Positions 19,016-28,935 of a stretch of 64,000 nt of DNA are shown here, in pieces (the stretch's first letter is position 1; every line of letters starts with the position of its first letter). The stretch is from NCBI RefSeq assembly GCF_039536765.1, contig NZ_BAAAZF010000001.1, positions 558,001 through 622,000 on the forward strand. Direction: 5' to 3'. Origin of the DNA: Parerythrobacter jejuensis. GTDB taxonomy: Bacteria; Pseudomonadota; Alphaproteobacteria; Sphingomonadales; Sphingomonadaceae. The notes under the pieces are model-generated. The model saw only the letters and a program-made list of their open reading frames with translations, had not been told where the DNA came from and made no database searches. Position numbers and translations under genes: made by a program.

Positions 19016-19831
19016 ATGGCCCAAGTGCTTGATCCCGCCCGCCTGCGTCAGGCTGCCAGACAGCTCCGCTGGCGCGACCTGGCCTCTATGCGCCCACGCG
19101 ACGGGTTGGTGGAGTGCCTGCACCCGCTTCCCTGGCTGTCTGCCTCGTTGGCCTTCTTCGCCCTCGACTTGTGGCCACTGGGTCTGTTGTGCGAATTCAT
19201 GTTCTTCCTCACCGCGCTGCGGCTGAACCATGAAGCGATTCATCACAATCTCGGCTTCAGCCCGCAAGGCCACAGGATGGTCTTGCATGGTTTGAGCCTC
19301 ATGATGCTCGGCAGCAATCATAGCGTCGCTTTTAATCACATGCGCCATCACGCCCATATCAACACCGAGCGCGATCTGGAGGGCAAGGCCGGCAAAATGA
19401 GCCTGATCCGGGTCCTCGCTTATGGGCCGCTCTTCCCAATCGAGTGCCACCTGGCTGCATTGCGAGAAGGCGGCCCGGTGTGGCGTCGCAAGGTGGGCAT
19501 CGACTTGCTTCTCAACATGGTCTTGCCGGCGGTCGCGATAGTGTGGAGCGTGGACGCGATCGCGTGGCACTTCGGCACGATGCTGGTGGCGCAATGCTTT
19601 ACCGCCCTGTTCGCGGTGTGGATCACCCATCGCGGCTGCCAAGACAGTGCTCTGGTTGCGCGGTCACAACGGAACCGGCTGGTCAATGCTGTCAGCTACA
19701 ACATGTTTTTTCATCTGGAGCATCACCTGTTCCCGGCTGTGCCTGTCCGTCGCCTGCCGGAACTCGCACGTCGGCTGGACCGGGTCCTGCCGGAATTGAA
19801 GCAACATCTGAAGCCTGTGGTCGGTCGCTAG
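19016..19831 (+). CDS. Membrane fatty acid desaturase family protein
   Basis: A 271-residue di-iron membrane desaturase. Three histidine boxes are present: HEAIHH (72-77), HMRHHAH (108-114) and HLEHH (233-237). Hydrophobic helices lie around 40-66, 88-100 and 160-205. The ATG at 19016 has AGGGGA eight bases upstream. The compact size and the box pattern suit fatty acid desaturase or carotenoid hydroxylase/ketolase-type enzymes. No carotenoid genes are adjacent, so fatty acid desaturation is favoured, but the substrate is not certain. Confidence 0.85.
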   Translation: MAQVLDPARLRQAARQLRWRDLASMRPRDGLVECLHPLPWLSASLAFFALDLWPLGLLCEFMFFLTALRLNHEAIHHNLGFSPQGHRMVLHGLSLMMLGSNHSVAFNHMRHHAHINTERDLEGKAGKMSLIRVLAYGPLFPIECHLAALREGGPVWRRKVGIDLLLNMVLPAVAIVWSVDAIAWHFGTMLVAQCFTALFAVWITHRGCQDSALVARSQRNRLVNAVSYNMFFHLEHHLFPAVPVRRLPELARRLDRVLPELKQHLKPVVGR

Positions 19832-19882
19832 GCCCTCGGTCCATCATTGCGCTGGCCGTGCGCAGCACCTAGTTGCGGGGCC

Positions 19883-21250
19883 ATGACACATCAGGTCCAT
19901 ATCATCGGCGGCGGTCTCGCCGGGAGCGAGGCTGCCTGGCAGCTCGCGAAGCGCGGAATCAAGGTCCGCCTGTCGGAAATGCGCGGCAGCGGCGAGATGA
20001 CCCCGGCCCACCAGACCGACGGGCTGGCGGAATTGGTATGCTCCAATTCTTTCCGCTCCGACGATGACGACAAGAACGCTGTCGGCCTGCTCCACCACGA
20101 AATGCGTCGACTGGATTCGCTCGTCATGCGGGCTGGCGAGACGGCCCGTGTTCCTGCCGGTTCGGCGATGGCCGTGGATCGCGATGTCTTCTCCGCCGAA
20201 GTCCAGCGAACGCTCGAAGAACATCCCAATGTGGAGGTCGTGCGTGAACGTATCGACACTCTGCCTACCGATGGATTGACCATCGTTTCCACTGGCCCCC
20301 TCACCGCTCAATCTCTGGCCGAGAGTATTGTTACGGCCACGGGCCAGGAACGCTTGGCGTTCTTCGATGCGATCGCGCCCATCGTGCACCGCGACAGCAT
20401 CGATATGGACATATGCTGGATCCAGTCGCGCTGGAACAAACGGACCGAAGCCTCCAACGAGGAAGGCGACTATATCAACTGCCCGATGACGCAGGAGCAG
20501 TATCTCGCCTTTCATCAGGGCCTGATGGACGGTGAGAAGACCGAGTTCCGCGAATGGGAAAAGGACACACCCTATTTCGACGGCTGCATGCCGATCGAGG
20601 TCATGGCAAGTCGCGGTATCGACACGCTCCGCTATGGCCCGATGAAGCCGGTTGGCCTCGACAATCCCCGCGATACCTCGCCCGAATTCCCGCAAGGTCG
20701 CTGGCCTTACGCCGTGGTGCAGCTGCGGCAGGACAACAAGCTGGGCACCTTGTGGAATATGGTCGGCTTCCAGACGAAGCTGAAATATGGTGCGCAAGTG
20801 GAGCTATTCCGGACCATCCCGGGATTGGAAAACGCCGAATTCGCGCGCTTGGGCGGGTTGCATCGCAACACCTTCCTCAATTCGCCAATGGTGCTGGATC
20901 GCCAGCTCCGGCTTAAGGGCGCGGAGCATATCCGTTTTGCAGGGCAGGTTACCGGATGCGAGGGCTATGTAGAAAGTTCCGCTGTGGGGCTGGTTGCGGG
21001 GATGATGGCTGCGGCCGAGCTGGCTGGCGAAACATGGCAGGGGCCACCGCGCACCACCGCCCTTGGCGCGTTGCTATCCCACATTACCGGCGATGCAGAG
21101 GCCGACACTTATCAGCCGATGAATATCAATTTTGGCCTGTTCCCGCCCCTGCACGAGGTCAAGAAGAAGCAGCGGAAGGAAGCCTATACCTCGCGCGGCA
21201 AGGAAGACATGGGCGCGTGGCTGGCGCAGCTGGAAGCGGTCCCCGCCTAG
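19883..21250 (+). CDS. trmFO: tRNA (uracil-54-C5)-methyltransferase TrmFO
   Basis: Folate- and FAD-dependent enzyme of 455 residues that makes ribothymidine at tRNA position 54. The N-terminal FAD motif is [20 protein letters not shown], followed by the family block [11 protein letters not shown]; later blocks [17 protein letters not shown] and [10 protein letters not shown] are characteristic. Length is normal. The ATG at 19883 is chosen because the family begins at the FAD motif. It follows the desaturase by 51 bases and may be co-transcribed with it. Confidence 0.97.
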   Translation: MTHQVHIIGGGLAGSEAAWQLAKRGIKVRLSEMRGSGEMTPAHQTDGLAELVCSNSFRSDDDDKNAVGLLHHEMRRLDSLVMRAGETARVPAGSAMAVDRDVFSAEVQRTLEEHPNVEVVRERIDTLPTDGLTIVSTGPLTAQSLAESIVTATGQERLAFFDAIAPIVHRDSIDMDICWIQSRWNKRTEASNEEGDYINCPMTQEQYLAFHQGLMDGEKTEFREWEKDTPYFDGCMPIEVMASRGIDTLRYGPMKPVGLDNPRDTSPEFPQGRWPYAVVQLRQDNKLGTLWNMVGFQTKLKYGAQVELFRTIPGLENAEFARLGGLHRNTFLNSPMVLDRQLRLKGAEHIRFAGQVTGCEGYVESSAVGLVAGMMAAAELAGETWQGPPRTTALGALLSHITGDAEADTYQPMNINFGLFPPLHEVKKKQRKEAYTSRGKEDMGAWLAQLEAVPA

Positions 21251-21257
21251 GCAGCGA

Positions 21258-21725
21258 TCAGCAGCGGCAATTGTTGCGCCGCGGCCGGCGCTTGGGCGCG
21301 GTGGTGGCAAATTCGTCCGGACTCAATTCTCGGTCGCCATTGGCATCGGCTCCGTCAAATCGCTCGACAGTGCGCACTGCCCATTCCTCGAATGTCAGCA
21401 GATTGTTGCCGTCCTTGTCGAGCTTACGGAAGGCATCGGTCCGGCTGGAGAGCATCTCGTTGCGGGTGATGGTGAGATCGCGGTTCCGATCATAGCGGAA
21501 GAAACGGCGCTGCTCGCGGCTCAGCTCGGTCGCTTCGGGCGGTTCCGGTCCCTCTGCATCGGCGACATCGGCCACAGGGAGTTCCGGCTCGGCCGGCTGC
21601 GCTTCGGTCGGCTCGGCTATCGGAGGTGGCGCGCCTTCCTCCACCTGTGCCCTGCCCTGCCACCAGAACAGGCCCACTCCGGCCAATAACAATGCTCCAA
21701 CAGCACCCAGTACCAGGCGGTCCAT
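21258..21725 (-). CDS. EF-hand domain protein with N-terminal membrane anchor
   Basis: A 155-residue protein. A single membrane segment or uncleaved signal (LVLGAVGALLLAGVGLFWW) is followed by a Pro/Glu-rich linker (about 30-68) and then three EF-hand-like loops: DRNRDLTITRNEM, DKDGNNLLTFEEW and DANGDRELSPDEF. The C-terminus is basic with cysteines. The loops have the D-x-N/D-x-N/D spacing expected to bind calcium in the periplasm. It is convergent with trmFO and 35 bases downstream of the squalene-synthase-like gene. The role is unknown. Confidence 0.85.
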   Translation of the reverse strand: MDRLVLGAVGALLLAGVGLFWWQGRAQVEEGAPPPIAEPTEAQPAEPELPVADVADAEGPEPPEATELSREQRRFFRYDRNRDLTITRNEMLSSRTDAFRKLDKDGNNLLTFEEWAVRTVERFDGADANGDRELSPDEFATTAPKRRPRRNNCRC

Positions 21726-21760
21726 AGCGCTCCCCTTCTCTGCGACGAGGGCAGACTATC

Positions 21761-22417
21761 CTATCGTCCGAGAATGCCAACCCGCATTGCATTGAACAAA
21801 GCCCGGCCGCCATCCATCATCGGTCGTTCCCGTTTCAGCGATCGCCGGCCCATCGCAGCCAGAACCGCCATCGGGCGAAGGGCGCGGGGCATCACGACAG
21901 GATCGAGCGACAGGTCTCGTATTGACCGGATCGCTTCGGCTTTCTCGCTTGCGTCATGCAAATTGCCAGCCAGGTCCGCGACGGCCCATTGCCGCGCAGC
22001 CTGCTGGACTTTCGAGGACTCGGTCCCTGCCCCTATGGCCTCGCTTGCCAAAGCCCATACTTGGGCACGCCCTTCGACAAATTCGGTCACAACCGGCGCT
22101 GCAAGCGGATCTTCGGAAAGGAGCCCTTCCCATCCGTCGACCGTTCTGCCCAAGTGCGACACATCGGCATCCCAGGTGGCGAGGCTGGCCAGCAAGGGCT
22201 CGCCTACGGGCCATTGGCACCGATCCTCTGCAAACCTGTCGCGCCACCAGGCCAGTTTGAGCTGGGCGACAATCGGTTCGCTACCGCGCCCCACAACCTG
22301 CGCCAGCCGGGTGTCGAGTGCGAACAACGCCAGATGCACATTACGCGCTGTTCGCGGCGCGTAGGCCAGCGCCAATTGCATCGCAGGCGGCAATTCGGTG
22401 GGATCGAGATCGGTCAC
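21761..22417 (-). CDS. Squalene/phytoene synthase-like protein, probably non-catalytic
   Basis: A 218-residue all-helical protein of the squalene/phytoene synthase superfamily, shorter than the roughly 280-300 residues of active enzymes. Family-like segments are LALFALDTRLAQVV, LKLAWWRDRF and WAVADLAGNLHDAS. Neither aspartate-rich motif needed to bind prenyl diphosphate magnesium is visible at the expected places. It resembles the NDUFAF6-like branch, implicated in respiratory complex I assembly in mitochondria, more than a terpenoid synthase. Function is therefore uncertain. It is divergent from the TadG-like gene. Confidence 0.72.
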   Translation of the reverse strand: MTDLDPTELPPAMQLALAYAPRTARNVHLALFALDTRLAQVVGRGSEPIVAQLKLAWWRDRFAEDRCQWPVGEPLLASLATWDADVSHLGRTVDGWEGLLSEDPLAAPVVTEFVEGRAQVWALASEAIGAGTESSKVQQAARQWAVADLAGNLHDASEKAEAIRSIRDLSLDPVVMPRALRPMAVLAAMGRRSLKRERPMMDGGRALFNAMRVGILGR

Positions 22418-22585
22418 GGCGTTGCCTGTCGGATGAGTGGGTGCGACAAGTCAAGCGCCGCCGTCAAACCCGCAATATCTTAAGGGTATTCCGGCCCGCG
22501 ATTGCCCGCATTGCGCCTCTCTGGTTGCAAAGCATTAACCACTTCCCTTCGCGATACGCTTACGGGCGGCTCGTAAGGCGATGGC

Positions 22586-24508
22586 GTGGAAATGCGCCAT
22601 TACCCCTCTTCCCGCGCCATGCGGGGCTTTTTGACCAGGCTGGCCAAAGACAGTTCGGGCAACACGCTCGCGCTGATTGCAGCGGCCTTGCTGCCGCTGT
22701 TGGCGATGGCGGGCAGCGGCGTCGATATGAGCCGCGCCTATCTGGCGGAAAGCCGCCTGCAACAGGCCTGTGACGCCGGTACGCTTGCCGCGCGCAAGGC
22801 CTTGGGCACCAAGATTTCCACCCTTACCGATATTCCTGTCGACGCCGGCAAGCGCGGGCAGCAATTTTTCAACGTCAACTTCCAGAATGGTGCCTACGGA
22901 ACGGAAAACCGGACCTTCAACATGGTGCTGGAAAGCGACTATTCGGTTTCCGGGACTGCCACGGTCAATGTCCCTACCTCGGTGATGACGGTTTTCGGCT
23001 TCCAGACCATCCCGGTGCAGGTCGAATGCCAGGCGCGGCTCAGCTTCTCCGATGTTGATGTGATGATGGTGCTCGATGTGACCGGTTCGATGCGGATAAC
23101 AAACACGGGTGACACGCTGCCGCGGATCGACTCGCTGAAACAGGTGATCAAGAATTTCCACGGGCAAATGGCAGGTAACGCGGCGCCCGGCACACGCATC
23201 CGCTACGGCTTTGTGCCCTATTCGACCAACGTCAATGTCGGACACCTGCTGAAAGACGAATGGGTGGTCGACAATTGGGCCTACCAATCGCGTGAGGATG
23301 CCGGAAAAACCACCGTCGCCAAAGGCCGCACCTACACCCGCAATTGGGCCTATGTCTCCGGATCGCGCACCGACTGGATTGTAGACTCACGGTATGAGGC
23401 GACAGAGGTTCCCGGATCTGGTGACGAAGAAGAATACTCCTGCGACCAGGCCTTGCCCGCCTCGACCTATTCCTGGTCCTCGTCTGACGATGGCAAAGAG
23501 CGAACCGAAGTCCAAACAGAGCCGATCAAGGCTGTCCTGAAAATCCAGCCCAAGCGCTCGCTCGAAAACGGAACGGCCTATCGGGTCTATCTGGATGATG
23601 AAGAGTGCATCGTAGAACGGCGCGAGAATACCGATTATGTCCAGACCTTCGAAGAAGTGAACGAGGTTCCTTCGTTCAATACGGCCTGGAATTATCTGCC
23701 AATCTCCCGCGATGTCACCAACTGGCGGGCAGAAACCGCAGGATGCATCGAAGAACGCAAATCCACTGTCCTGACCGATTTTTCCAGCGTCGACCTCGCC
23801 ACCAATATGGATCTCGACATCAACACGGTGCCGACCGCCGGCAACACGGACACCCAGTGGCGGCCGCGCTATCCTGATGCCATCTATGTCCGCTCCATGA
23901 CTGGAGAGGGCGTCGGAAGCTTCTCCACCGCTCCGGTGCTGAAAAGCGACCAGGAATTTATCGCGACCGGAAACTGGTGGATGTCGGCCTGCCCGCCCCA
24001 GGCACGCAAGATGGCGCCGATTACCGATGCGGAACTGGACACCTACCTCGCCACCCTGACCCCCTATGGCGCGACCTATCACGATATCGGGATGATCTGG
24101 GGTGGCCGCCTGATGTCGCAGAAGGGGCTGTTCGCGGCTGAGAACCAGCCCGTCAGCGCTTCGCGCTCGCTGTCGCGCCATTTGATCTTCCTGACTGACG
24201 GCCAGACCGAACCGTATGACATCGCCTATGGTGCCTATGGTGTCGATCCGATCGACGAGCGGCGCTGGTCTACCAGCTCCAGCATGTCGCTGACCGAAAC
24301 GATCGAACAGCGTTTCCTGTTCGCCTGTAACGAGGTGAAGAAGAACAGCACCACTGTGTGGGTGGTCGCCTTCGGCACAAGCGTGAACCAGAAGATGAAG
24401 GATTGCGCCGGCGAAGGGCGCTATTTCGAAGCGGCCAACTCGACCCAGCTCAACGATGCCTTCAACACCATCGCCAAATCGACCGGCGATTTGCGGATTT
24501 CACGATGA
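22586..24508 (+). CDS. TadG-like pilus assembly protein with VWA domain
   Basis: A 640-residue protein. The N-terminus is of the TadE/TadG type: a basic stretch, a short SSGNTLALIAAALLPLLAMAG membrane segment and the following DMSRAYLAESRLQQACDAG. A von Willebrand A domain starts near residue 155 with MIDAS motif DVTGSM (164-169), has a long insertion (about 230-450) and resumes with LIFLTDGQTE. It is probably exported and anchored by its N-terminus, with the VWA domain binding partners through a metal. Start is GTG at 22586 (AAGGCG upstream) or ATG at 22592. Its stop overlaps the next start by ATGA. Confidence 0.85.
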   Translation: MEMRHYPSSRAMRGFLTRLAKDSSGNTLALIAAALLPLLAMAGSGVDMSRAYLAESRLQQACDAGTLAARKALGTKISTLTDIPVDAGKRGQQFFNVNFQNGAYGTENRTFNMVLESDYSVSGTATVNVPTSVMTVFGFQTIPVQVECQARLSFSDVDVMMVLDVTGSMRITNTGDTLPRIDSLKQVIKNFHGQMAGNAAPGTRIRYGFVPYSTNVNVGHLLKDEWVVDNWAYQSREDAGKTTVAKGRTYTRNWAYVSGSRTDWIVDSRYEATEVPGSGDEEEYSCDQALPASTYSWSSSDDGKERTEVQTEPIKAVLKIQPKRSLENGTAYRVYLDDEECIVERRENTDYVQTFEEVNEVPSFNTAWNYLPISRDVTNWRAETAGCIEERKSTVLTDFSSVDLATNMDLDINTVPTAGNTDTQWRPRYPDAIYVRSMTGEGVGSFSTAPVLKSDQEFIATGNWWMSACPPQARKMAPITDAELDTYLATLTPYGATYHDIGMIWGGRLMSQKGLFAAENQPVSASRSLSRHLIFLTDGQTEPYDIAYGAYGVDPIDERRWSTSSSMSLTETIEQRFLFACNEVKKNSTTVWVVAFGTSVNQKMKDCAGEGRYFEAANSTQLNDAFNTIAKSTGDLRISR

Positions 24509-25092
24509 TCCGGCGGCTTGTCTCGACACTCCGGCAGGATCGCAGCGGCGCGACCATTGTCGAATTCGGAATGATCTCTCCGGCGATCATTGTGATGATG
24601 CTCGGCGTGTTCGACATCACCTACAACATGTATTCCAGCAGCTTGTTGACTGGCGCCGTGCAGCAGGCCGCGCGTGCTTCAGCTTTGGAAGGCGCAAATG
24701 CGTCCACGCAGAACGCGGCTGTCGAGGCAGCAGTGCAACGGGTCGCCCCGCATGCGACATTCACGCACAAGCGGGTTGCGTACACCACCTTCACCGAAGT
24801 CGGCAGCGCGGAAAGCTATGACGATCTGAACGGCGATAGCGTGTGCAATGATGGCGAACCGTTCGAAGATGCCAATGGCAACGGATTCTGGGATGATGAC
24901 CGGGGTGTCGTCGGCCTGGGCGGTGCGCGCGATGCTGTCGTCTACACCGTAAGCATCGATTATCCGCGCGTCGTGCCAATCGCCAGCTTCATCGGCGTTC
25001 CCAATCATTACAAGCACGACGTTCAGACCGTATTGCGGAACCAGCCCTGGGCCTTGCAGTCTGGGACAAGCAGTGCGGGGAATTGCCCGTGA
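24505..25092 (+). CDS. TadE-like pseudopilin/pilus assembly protein
   Basis: A 195-residue protein. The N-terminal pattern (QDRSGATIVEFGMISPAIIVMMLGVFD) is the TadE signature, with the invariant Glu of prepilin-like sequences inside VEFG. Residues after about 50 form the periplasmic part with an acidic, Asn/Gly-rich loop (DDLNGDSVCNDGE) that looks like a calcium-binding turn. The ATG at 24505 overlaps the upstream stop, and the stop overlaps the next gene in GTGA. No tad secretion ATPase or prepilin peptidase lies in the window. Confidence 0.85.
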   Translation: MIRRLVSTLRQDRSGATIVEFGMISPAIIVMMLGVFDITYNMYSSSLLTGAVQQAARASALEGANASTQNAAVEAAVQRVAPHATFTHKRVAYTTFTEVGSAESYDDLNGDSVCNDGEPFEDANGNGFWDDDRGVVGLGGARDAVVYTVSIDYPRVVPIASFIGVPNHYKHDVQTVLRNQPWALQSGTSSAGNCP

Positions 25093-25784
25093 TCCGCAGA
25101 CTGCGAAACCTGCTGAGCGACACAAGCGGTGTTGCCATGACAGAGCTGGCTCTCTCCACGCCGCTGGTCCTGATGGCCGGGCTGTGGGGAATGGAAACGG
25201 CCAATTATGCGATTGTGCAGATGAAGGTGAGCCAGACGGCATTGCACGTTGCAGACAATATGGCCCGGGTCGGGGAGTCCACCGTCCTGACCAACCGCAA
25301 GCTGTACGAAAACGATATCAACGATGTGCTGGCGGGCGCCTTTTTGCAGACCGGGCAAGACTTGGACGTCTTCAACCATGGCCGGATTATCGTCAGCAGC
25401 GTCGAAGTCTTCGACACCGATGTGCACTGCCTGAAGAGCGGGTGCCCGGTCACGTCAGCGACTGACGGAGATTACTTCGTGGCCTGGCAACGCTGCCGCG
25501 GCAGCAAGAACCACGTGTCGAGCTACGGGCTGGAAAACGGCAAGCTGGATGGCGGCATGGGACCGATGGGGGCGAAAGTCGTTTCGAACGATGACGATGC
25601 GACCATTTTCGTCGAGATTTCGTATACCTATCAACCTGTCTTCACAGACGAATTTCTCGCCACGAACGAGATTTCAGCCATTGCCAGCTACACCGTCAGG
25701 CACGAGCGAGACCGGACCGAGCTCTACACCCGAACCGACTTTGGCTCACCGACAAAATCTGACTGCAGCGTCTTCAATCCCTAG
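25089..25784 (+). CDS. TadE-like pilus assembly protein
   Basis: A 231-residue protein with a GTG start at 25089 overlapping the upstream stop (GTGA). It has the same build as its neighbour: basic start, SDTSGVAMTELALSTPLVLMAGLW membrane segment with the conserved Glu, then ETANYAIVQMKVSQTALHVADNMAR, which resembles the long helix of TadE. The periplasmic part contains several cysteines that may form disulfides. It ends the three-gene unit 25 bases before the convergent pdhB. Confidence 0.83.
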   Translation: MIRRLRNLLSDTSGVAMTELALSTPLVLMAGLWGMETANYAIVQMKVSQTALHVADNMARVGESTVLTNRKLYENDINDVLAGAFLQTGQDLDVFNHGRIIVSSVEVFDTDVHCLKSGCPVTSATDGDYFVAWQRCRGSKNHVSSYGLENGKLDGGMGPMGAKVVSNDDDATIFVEISYTYQPVFTDEFLATNEISAIASYTVRHERDRTELYTRTDFGSPTKSDCSVFNP

Positions 25785-25801
25785 GTGCGCAATAGCGCAC
25801 C
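25784..25801. terminator. Hairpin between convergent TadE-like gene and pdhB
   Basis: A perfect seven-pair stem GGTGCGC-AATA-GCGCACC starts at the last base of the upstream stop codon, in the 24-base gap between convergent genes. There is no T-tract, so it may be a bidirectional barrier or processing hairpin and not a classical terminator. Confidence 0.4.
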
Positions 25802-25808
25802 GACGGAC

Positions 25809-27185
25809 CTAGTCCACGTAGCAAACCTTCTTCGCCGCAGCGACAATCCGGTCCACATCGACGATTGCCAGTTTCTCCAGATTGGCCGCATAGGGCAGCG
25901 GCACGTCCTCGTTCGTCACCCGCAGCACCGGTGCGTCAAGATCGTCGAAGCCTTCTTCCATGCAGATCGTGGTGATCTCCGATGCGATGGAACAGGTCGG
26001 CCAACCTTCCTCAACCACGATCACGCGGTTTGTCTTGGCCAGGCTGGTCAGGACGGCATCCTTGTCGAGCGGACGCAGCGTGCGCAGGTCGATAACTTCG
26101 GCATCAATGCCCTCTTCCGCCAGCTTTTCGGCCGCCTCCAGCGACCAGCCAACCGCGATGGAATAGCTGACGATAGTAATGTCTGCGCCTTCGCGCATTA
26201 CACGGGCCTTGCCGATGGGCAGGACGTGATCGTCCAGTTCCGGCAGTTCGAAGCTGCGACCATAGACAAGCTCGTTCTCGAGGAACACAACCGGGTCCTC
26301 ACAGCGGATTGCCGCCTTCATAAGGCCCTTGGCGTCAGCTGAATAATAAGGGGCAATGACGATCAGACCGGGGACGCTGGCATACCACGGGCCATAGTTC
26401 TGGCTGTGCTGCGCGCCGACGCGGCTAGCCGCGCCGTTGGGCCCACGGAATACGACCGGACAGCGCATCTGGCCGCCAGACATGTAATTGGTCTTCGCCG
26501 CCGAGTTCACGATGTGGTCGATCGCCTGCATCGCGAAGTTAAAGGTCATGAATTCCACGATTGGTCGCAAGCCACCCATCGCCGCGCCCGTACCGATCCC
26601 GGCGAAACCGTATTCGGTAATCGGCGTATCGATCACACGTTTCGGCCCGAATTCGTCGAGCAGACCCTGGGTCACTTTGTAAGCGCCCTGATATTCCGCA
26701 ACTTCCTCGCCCATTACGAACACACGTTCGTCACGGCGCATTTCTTCGGCCATCGCATCGCGCAAGGCCTCGCGGACGGAGACGGTGGCCATATTGGTCC
26801 CGGCGGGGATTTCCGGGTCCCGCTGCGGCTCACGCGCCGGCTTGTCGGGCGCGCTTACGCCGCCTGGCTCATCCTTGCCGACGTCCTTGCCCTCACCTGG
26901 CACATCCTCGACGGCAGCAGGCGTTGCATCGGACACATCCTCTCCATCTGCCGCCAGCATTGCGATCACGGTGCCAACCGCCACGTTCTCGCTGCCTTCG
27001 GCGACCAGGATTTTGCCCAGCGTGCCTTCGTCAACCGCTTCGAATTCCATCGTCGCCTTGTCGGTTTCGATCTCGGCAATGATGTCGCCGGAAACGATCT
27101 CGTCGCCTTCCTGCTTGAGCCATTTGGCAAGCGTGCCCTCTTCCATCGTGGGGCTAAGCGCCGGCATTTTGAGTTCAATCGCCAT
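25809..27185 (-). CDS. pdhB: Pyruvate dehydrogenase E1 component, beta subunit with lipoyl domain
   Basis: A 458-residue E1 beta that with E1 alpha decarboxylates pyruvate. An N-terminal lipoyl domain (1-80) carries the acceptor lysine K43 in ETDKATM, followed by an acidic Pro/Ala-rich linker (about 80-130). The transketolase-like E1 beta core then begins ([36 protein letters not shown] region) and ends with the usual C-terminal domain. This E1 beta with its own lipoyl domain is a known alphaproteobacterial trait. It is three bases downstream of pdhA and is probably a client of LipA encoded at 9190-10140. Confidence 0.97.
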   Translation of the reverse strand: MAIELKMPALSPTMEEGTLAKWLKQEGDEIVSGDIIAEIETDKATMEFEAVDEGTLGKILVAEGSENVAVGTVIAMLAADGEDVSDATPAAVEDVPGEGKDVGKDEPGGVSAPDKPAREPQRDPEIPAGTNMATVSVREALRDAMAEEMRRDERVFVMGEEVAEYQGAYKVTQGLLDEFGPKRVIDTPITEYGFAGIGTGAAMGGLRPIVEFMTFNFAMQAIDHIVNSAAKTNYMSGGQMRCPVVFRGPNGAASRVGAQHSQNYGPWYASVPGLIVIAPYYSADAKGLMKAAIRCEDPVVFLENELVYGRSFELPELDDHVLPIGKARVMREGADITIVSYSIAVGWSLEAAEKLAEEGIDAEVIDLRTLRPLDKDAVLTSLAKTNRVIVVEEGWPTCSIASEITTICMEEGFDDLDAPVLRVTNEDVPLPYAANLEKLAIVDVDRIVAAAKKVCYVD

Positions 27186-27188
27186 CGT

Positions 27189-28286
27189 TCAATACTCCCC
27201 CACCAGCACATCGGTGTAGAGTTCAGCCGGTGCAGGCTCTGGCGAATTCTCGGCGAAATCGGCGGACTCGGCGACCTGCGCACGGATACGCTTGTCGATC
27301 GCCTTCAGATCCTCTTCCTTCTGGCCGTTCTCGACCAAAATCTTCTTGAGACCTTCGATCGGGTCATGATGATCGCGCTGGTCCTGCACTTCCTCACGGG
27401 TCCGGTACTTGGCCGGATCCGACATCGAGTGCCCGCGGTAGCGATAGGTGTTGCATTCCATCAGTACCGGTCCGTTGCCTTCACGCACATGTTTGAAGGC
27501 AACTTCGGCGGCCTGGCGCACCTCGAGCACGTCCATCCCGTTTACTTCCATACCCGGAATGCGGAAGCCGGTGCCACGCCGATGAAAACGCGTTTCCGCG
27601 CTCGACCGCTTCGAGGCAGTGCCCATGGCATATTGATTGTCTTCCACCACGAAAACGATCGGTAGGTTCCAAAGGGCCGCCATGTTGAACGTCTCGTAGA
27701 CCTGGCCCTGGTTGGCCGCGCCATCACCGAAATAGGCGAGACAGATGCCGCCATCTTCGTTGTATTTGTGGGCGAAGGCGAGCCCGCCGCCCAGCGCGAC
27801 CTGCGCGCCGACGATGCCGTGGCCACCGTAAAACTTATGCTCGGTGCTGAACATGTGCATCGAGCCGCCCTTCCCCTTGGAAATGCCAGCCTCGCGCCCG
27901 GTCAGTTCCGCCATGATTACCTTGGGATCGATACCGTAGGCGAGCATGTGGCCATGATCGCGATAGCCGGTAATCACGCTGTCCTTGTCGCCGTCCAGCG
28001 CAGACTGCAGGCCAATCGCCACCGCTTCCTGCCCGATATAGAGATGGCAGAAGCCGCCAATCAGGCCGAGACCATACAGCTGGCCAGCACGTTCTTCGAA
28101 CCGCCGGATGAGGAGCATCTGCTCGTAAAAGTCGAGCATCTCCTTTTCGCTCGCCTTGTAGCTGCGCTGCTTGTCATAGGCTTCCTGCAAGCTGTGCAGG
28201 ATGAAATCCTCGTCCTGCACCTCAACAGCCTTCTTGGCTGGAGCTTTCTTCTTCGCAGGTGTCTTTCGCGTGCTGGCTTTGGCCAA
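27189..28286 (-). CDS. pdhA: Pyruvate dehydrogenase E1 component, alpha subunit
   Basis: A 365-residue thiamine diphosphate-binding subunit. A basic Lys/Ala-rich N-terminus (about 1-22) precedes the E1 alpha core: the active-site segment VITGYRDHGHMLAYG, the ThDP motif starting FGDGAANQGQVYETFN, and the loop YRYRGHSMSDPAKYRTREEV containing the conserved serines and the Arg-rich segment. The next gene is pdhB; E2 and E3 are not in the window. The ftsB-like gene lies 139 bases upstream on the same strand. Confidence 0.97.
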   Translation of the reverse strand: MAKASTRKTPAKKKAPAKKAVEVQDEDFILHSLQEAYDKQRSYKASEKEMLDFYEQMLLIRRFEERAGQLYGLGLIGGFCHLYIGQEAVAIGLQSALDGDKDSVITGYRDHGHMLAYGIDPKVIMAELTGREAGISKGKGGSMHMFSTEHKFYGGHGIVGAQVALGGGLAFAHKYNEDGGICLAYFGDGAANQGQVYETFNMAALWNLPIVFVVEDNQYAMGTASKRSSAETRFHRRGTGFRIPGMEVNGMDVLEVRQAAEVAFKHVREGNGPVLMECNTYRYRGHSMSDPAKYRTREEVQDQRDHHDPIEGLKKILVENGQKEEDLKAIDKRIRAQVAESADFAENSPEPAPAELYTDVLVGEY

Positions 28287-28425
28287 GAGTGCAATCCTCC
28301 GGTTGTGCGGCCTTCCTGGGGAGGTGGAGACCGGCGCCGCCTATAGAGGCAAGCACAGGGGACGCGCAACGCCTGCGAAGCGCAGACGCTACGGAAATAC
28401 CTATGCAGAATGGATTTTGGAGCGC

Positions 28426-28779
28426 TCAGCCTTCGGGGGCGATGGGCAGAACGACCTCGTCCGGGTGGACTACATTGAGGTTCTTGCGCAGCAATTCACC
28501 CACCATGTCAGGGTCCGCACGATCAGGATGCAGCGCCTCGACACCGTTGCGTAGCTCGTTGCGCTCTTCGGTCAGCATCGCAATCTGGGCCTGTCGCTGT
28601 TCGAGCAATTGCTCGTTCTCGCTCCACGCCAGAAGTCCGCTCGGGCCGAACAGGGCCAGCCCCGCCATCAGCAGCAACGCAACCAGCGCCATGCCATGGG
28701 TCAGCTGCTCTCTCGGCAGTGTGATCTTGTGCCCCTCTTTCGTCATGTAGACGACAGAATCATAGCTGATTCGCAGCAT
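28426..28779 (-). CDS. FtsB/DivIC-family septum formation initiator
   Basis: A 117-residue bitopic protein. One membrane helix (GMALVALLLMAGLALFGPSGLLAW) is followed by a leucine-zipper-like coiled coil (SENEQLLEQRQAQIAMLTEE region) and the short C-terminal motif (EELLRKNLNVVHPDEVV type) of FtsB/DivIC, which join FtsL and FtsQ at the division site. The ATG at 28779 has AAGGTGG upstream; a second ATG at 28746 lacks a ribosome site. The position upstream of pdhA on the same strand is a common sphingomonad arrangement. Confidence 0.85.
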   Translation of the reverse strand: MLRISYDSVVYMTKEGHKITLPREQLTHGMALVALLLMAGLALFGPSGLLAWSENEQLLEQRQAQIAMLTEERNELRNGVEALHPDRADPDMVGELLRKNLNVVHPDEVVLPIAPEG

Positions 28780-28935
28780 CAAGCTGTCTTCCACCTTTTG
28801 AGACGAAACGATTCTGGCATGAGTCGAACCGTGCATGACATCGCTGCGATTCGCCAGAAGTAGTTGCTGATCCACGAGATCAGTCGACAGATGCGTCGGG
28901 TGAAACGGATGGAAACCAAATTCGCAATCAGTCGC

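Noticed and set aside
26406-27665. 419-codon open frame on the plus strand
   Set aside because: Fully antisense to pdhB and pdhA, which are unmistakable; the translation is His/Arg-rich shadow sequence.
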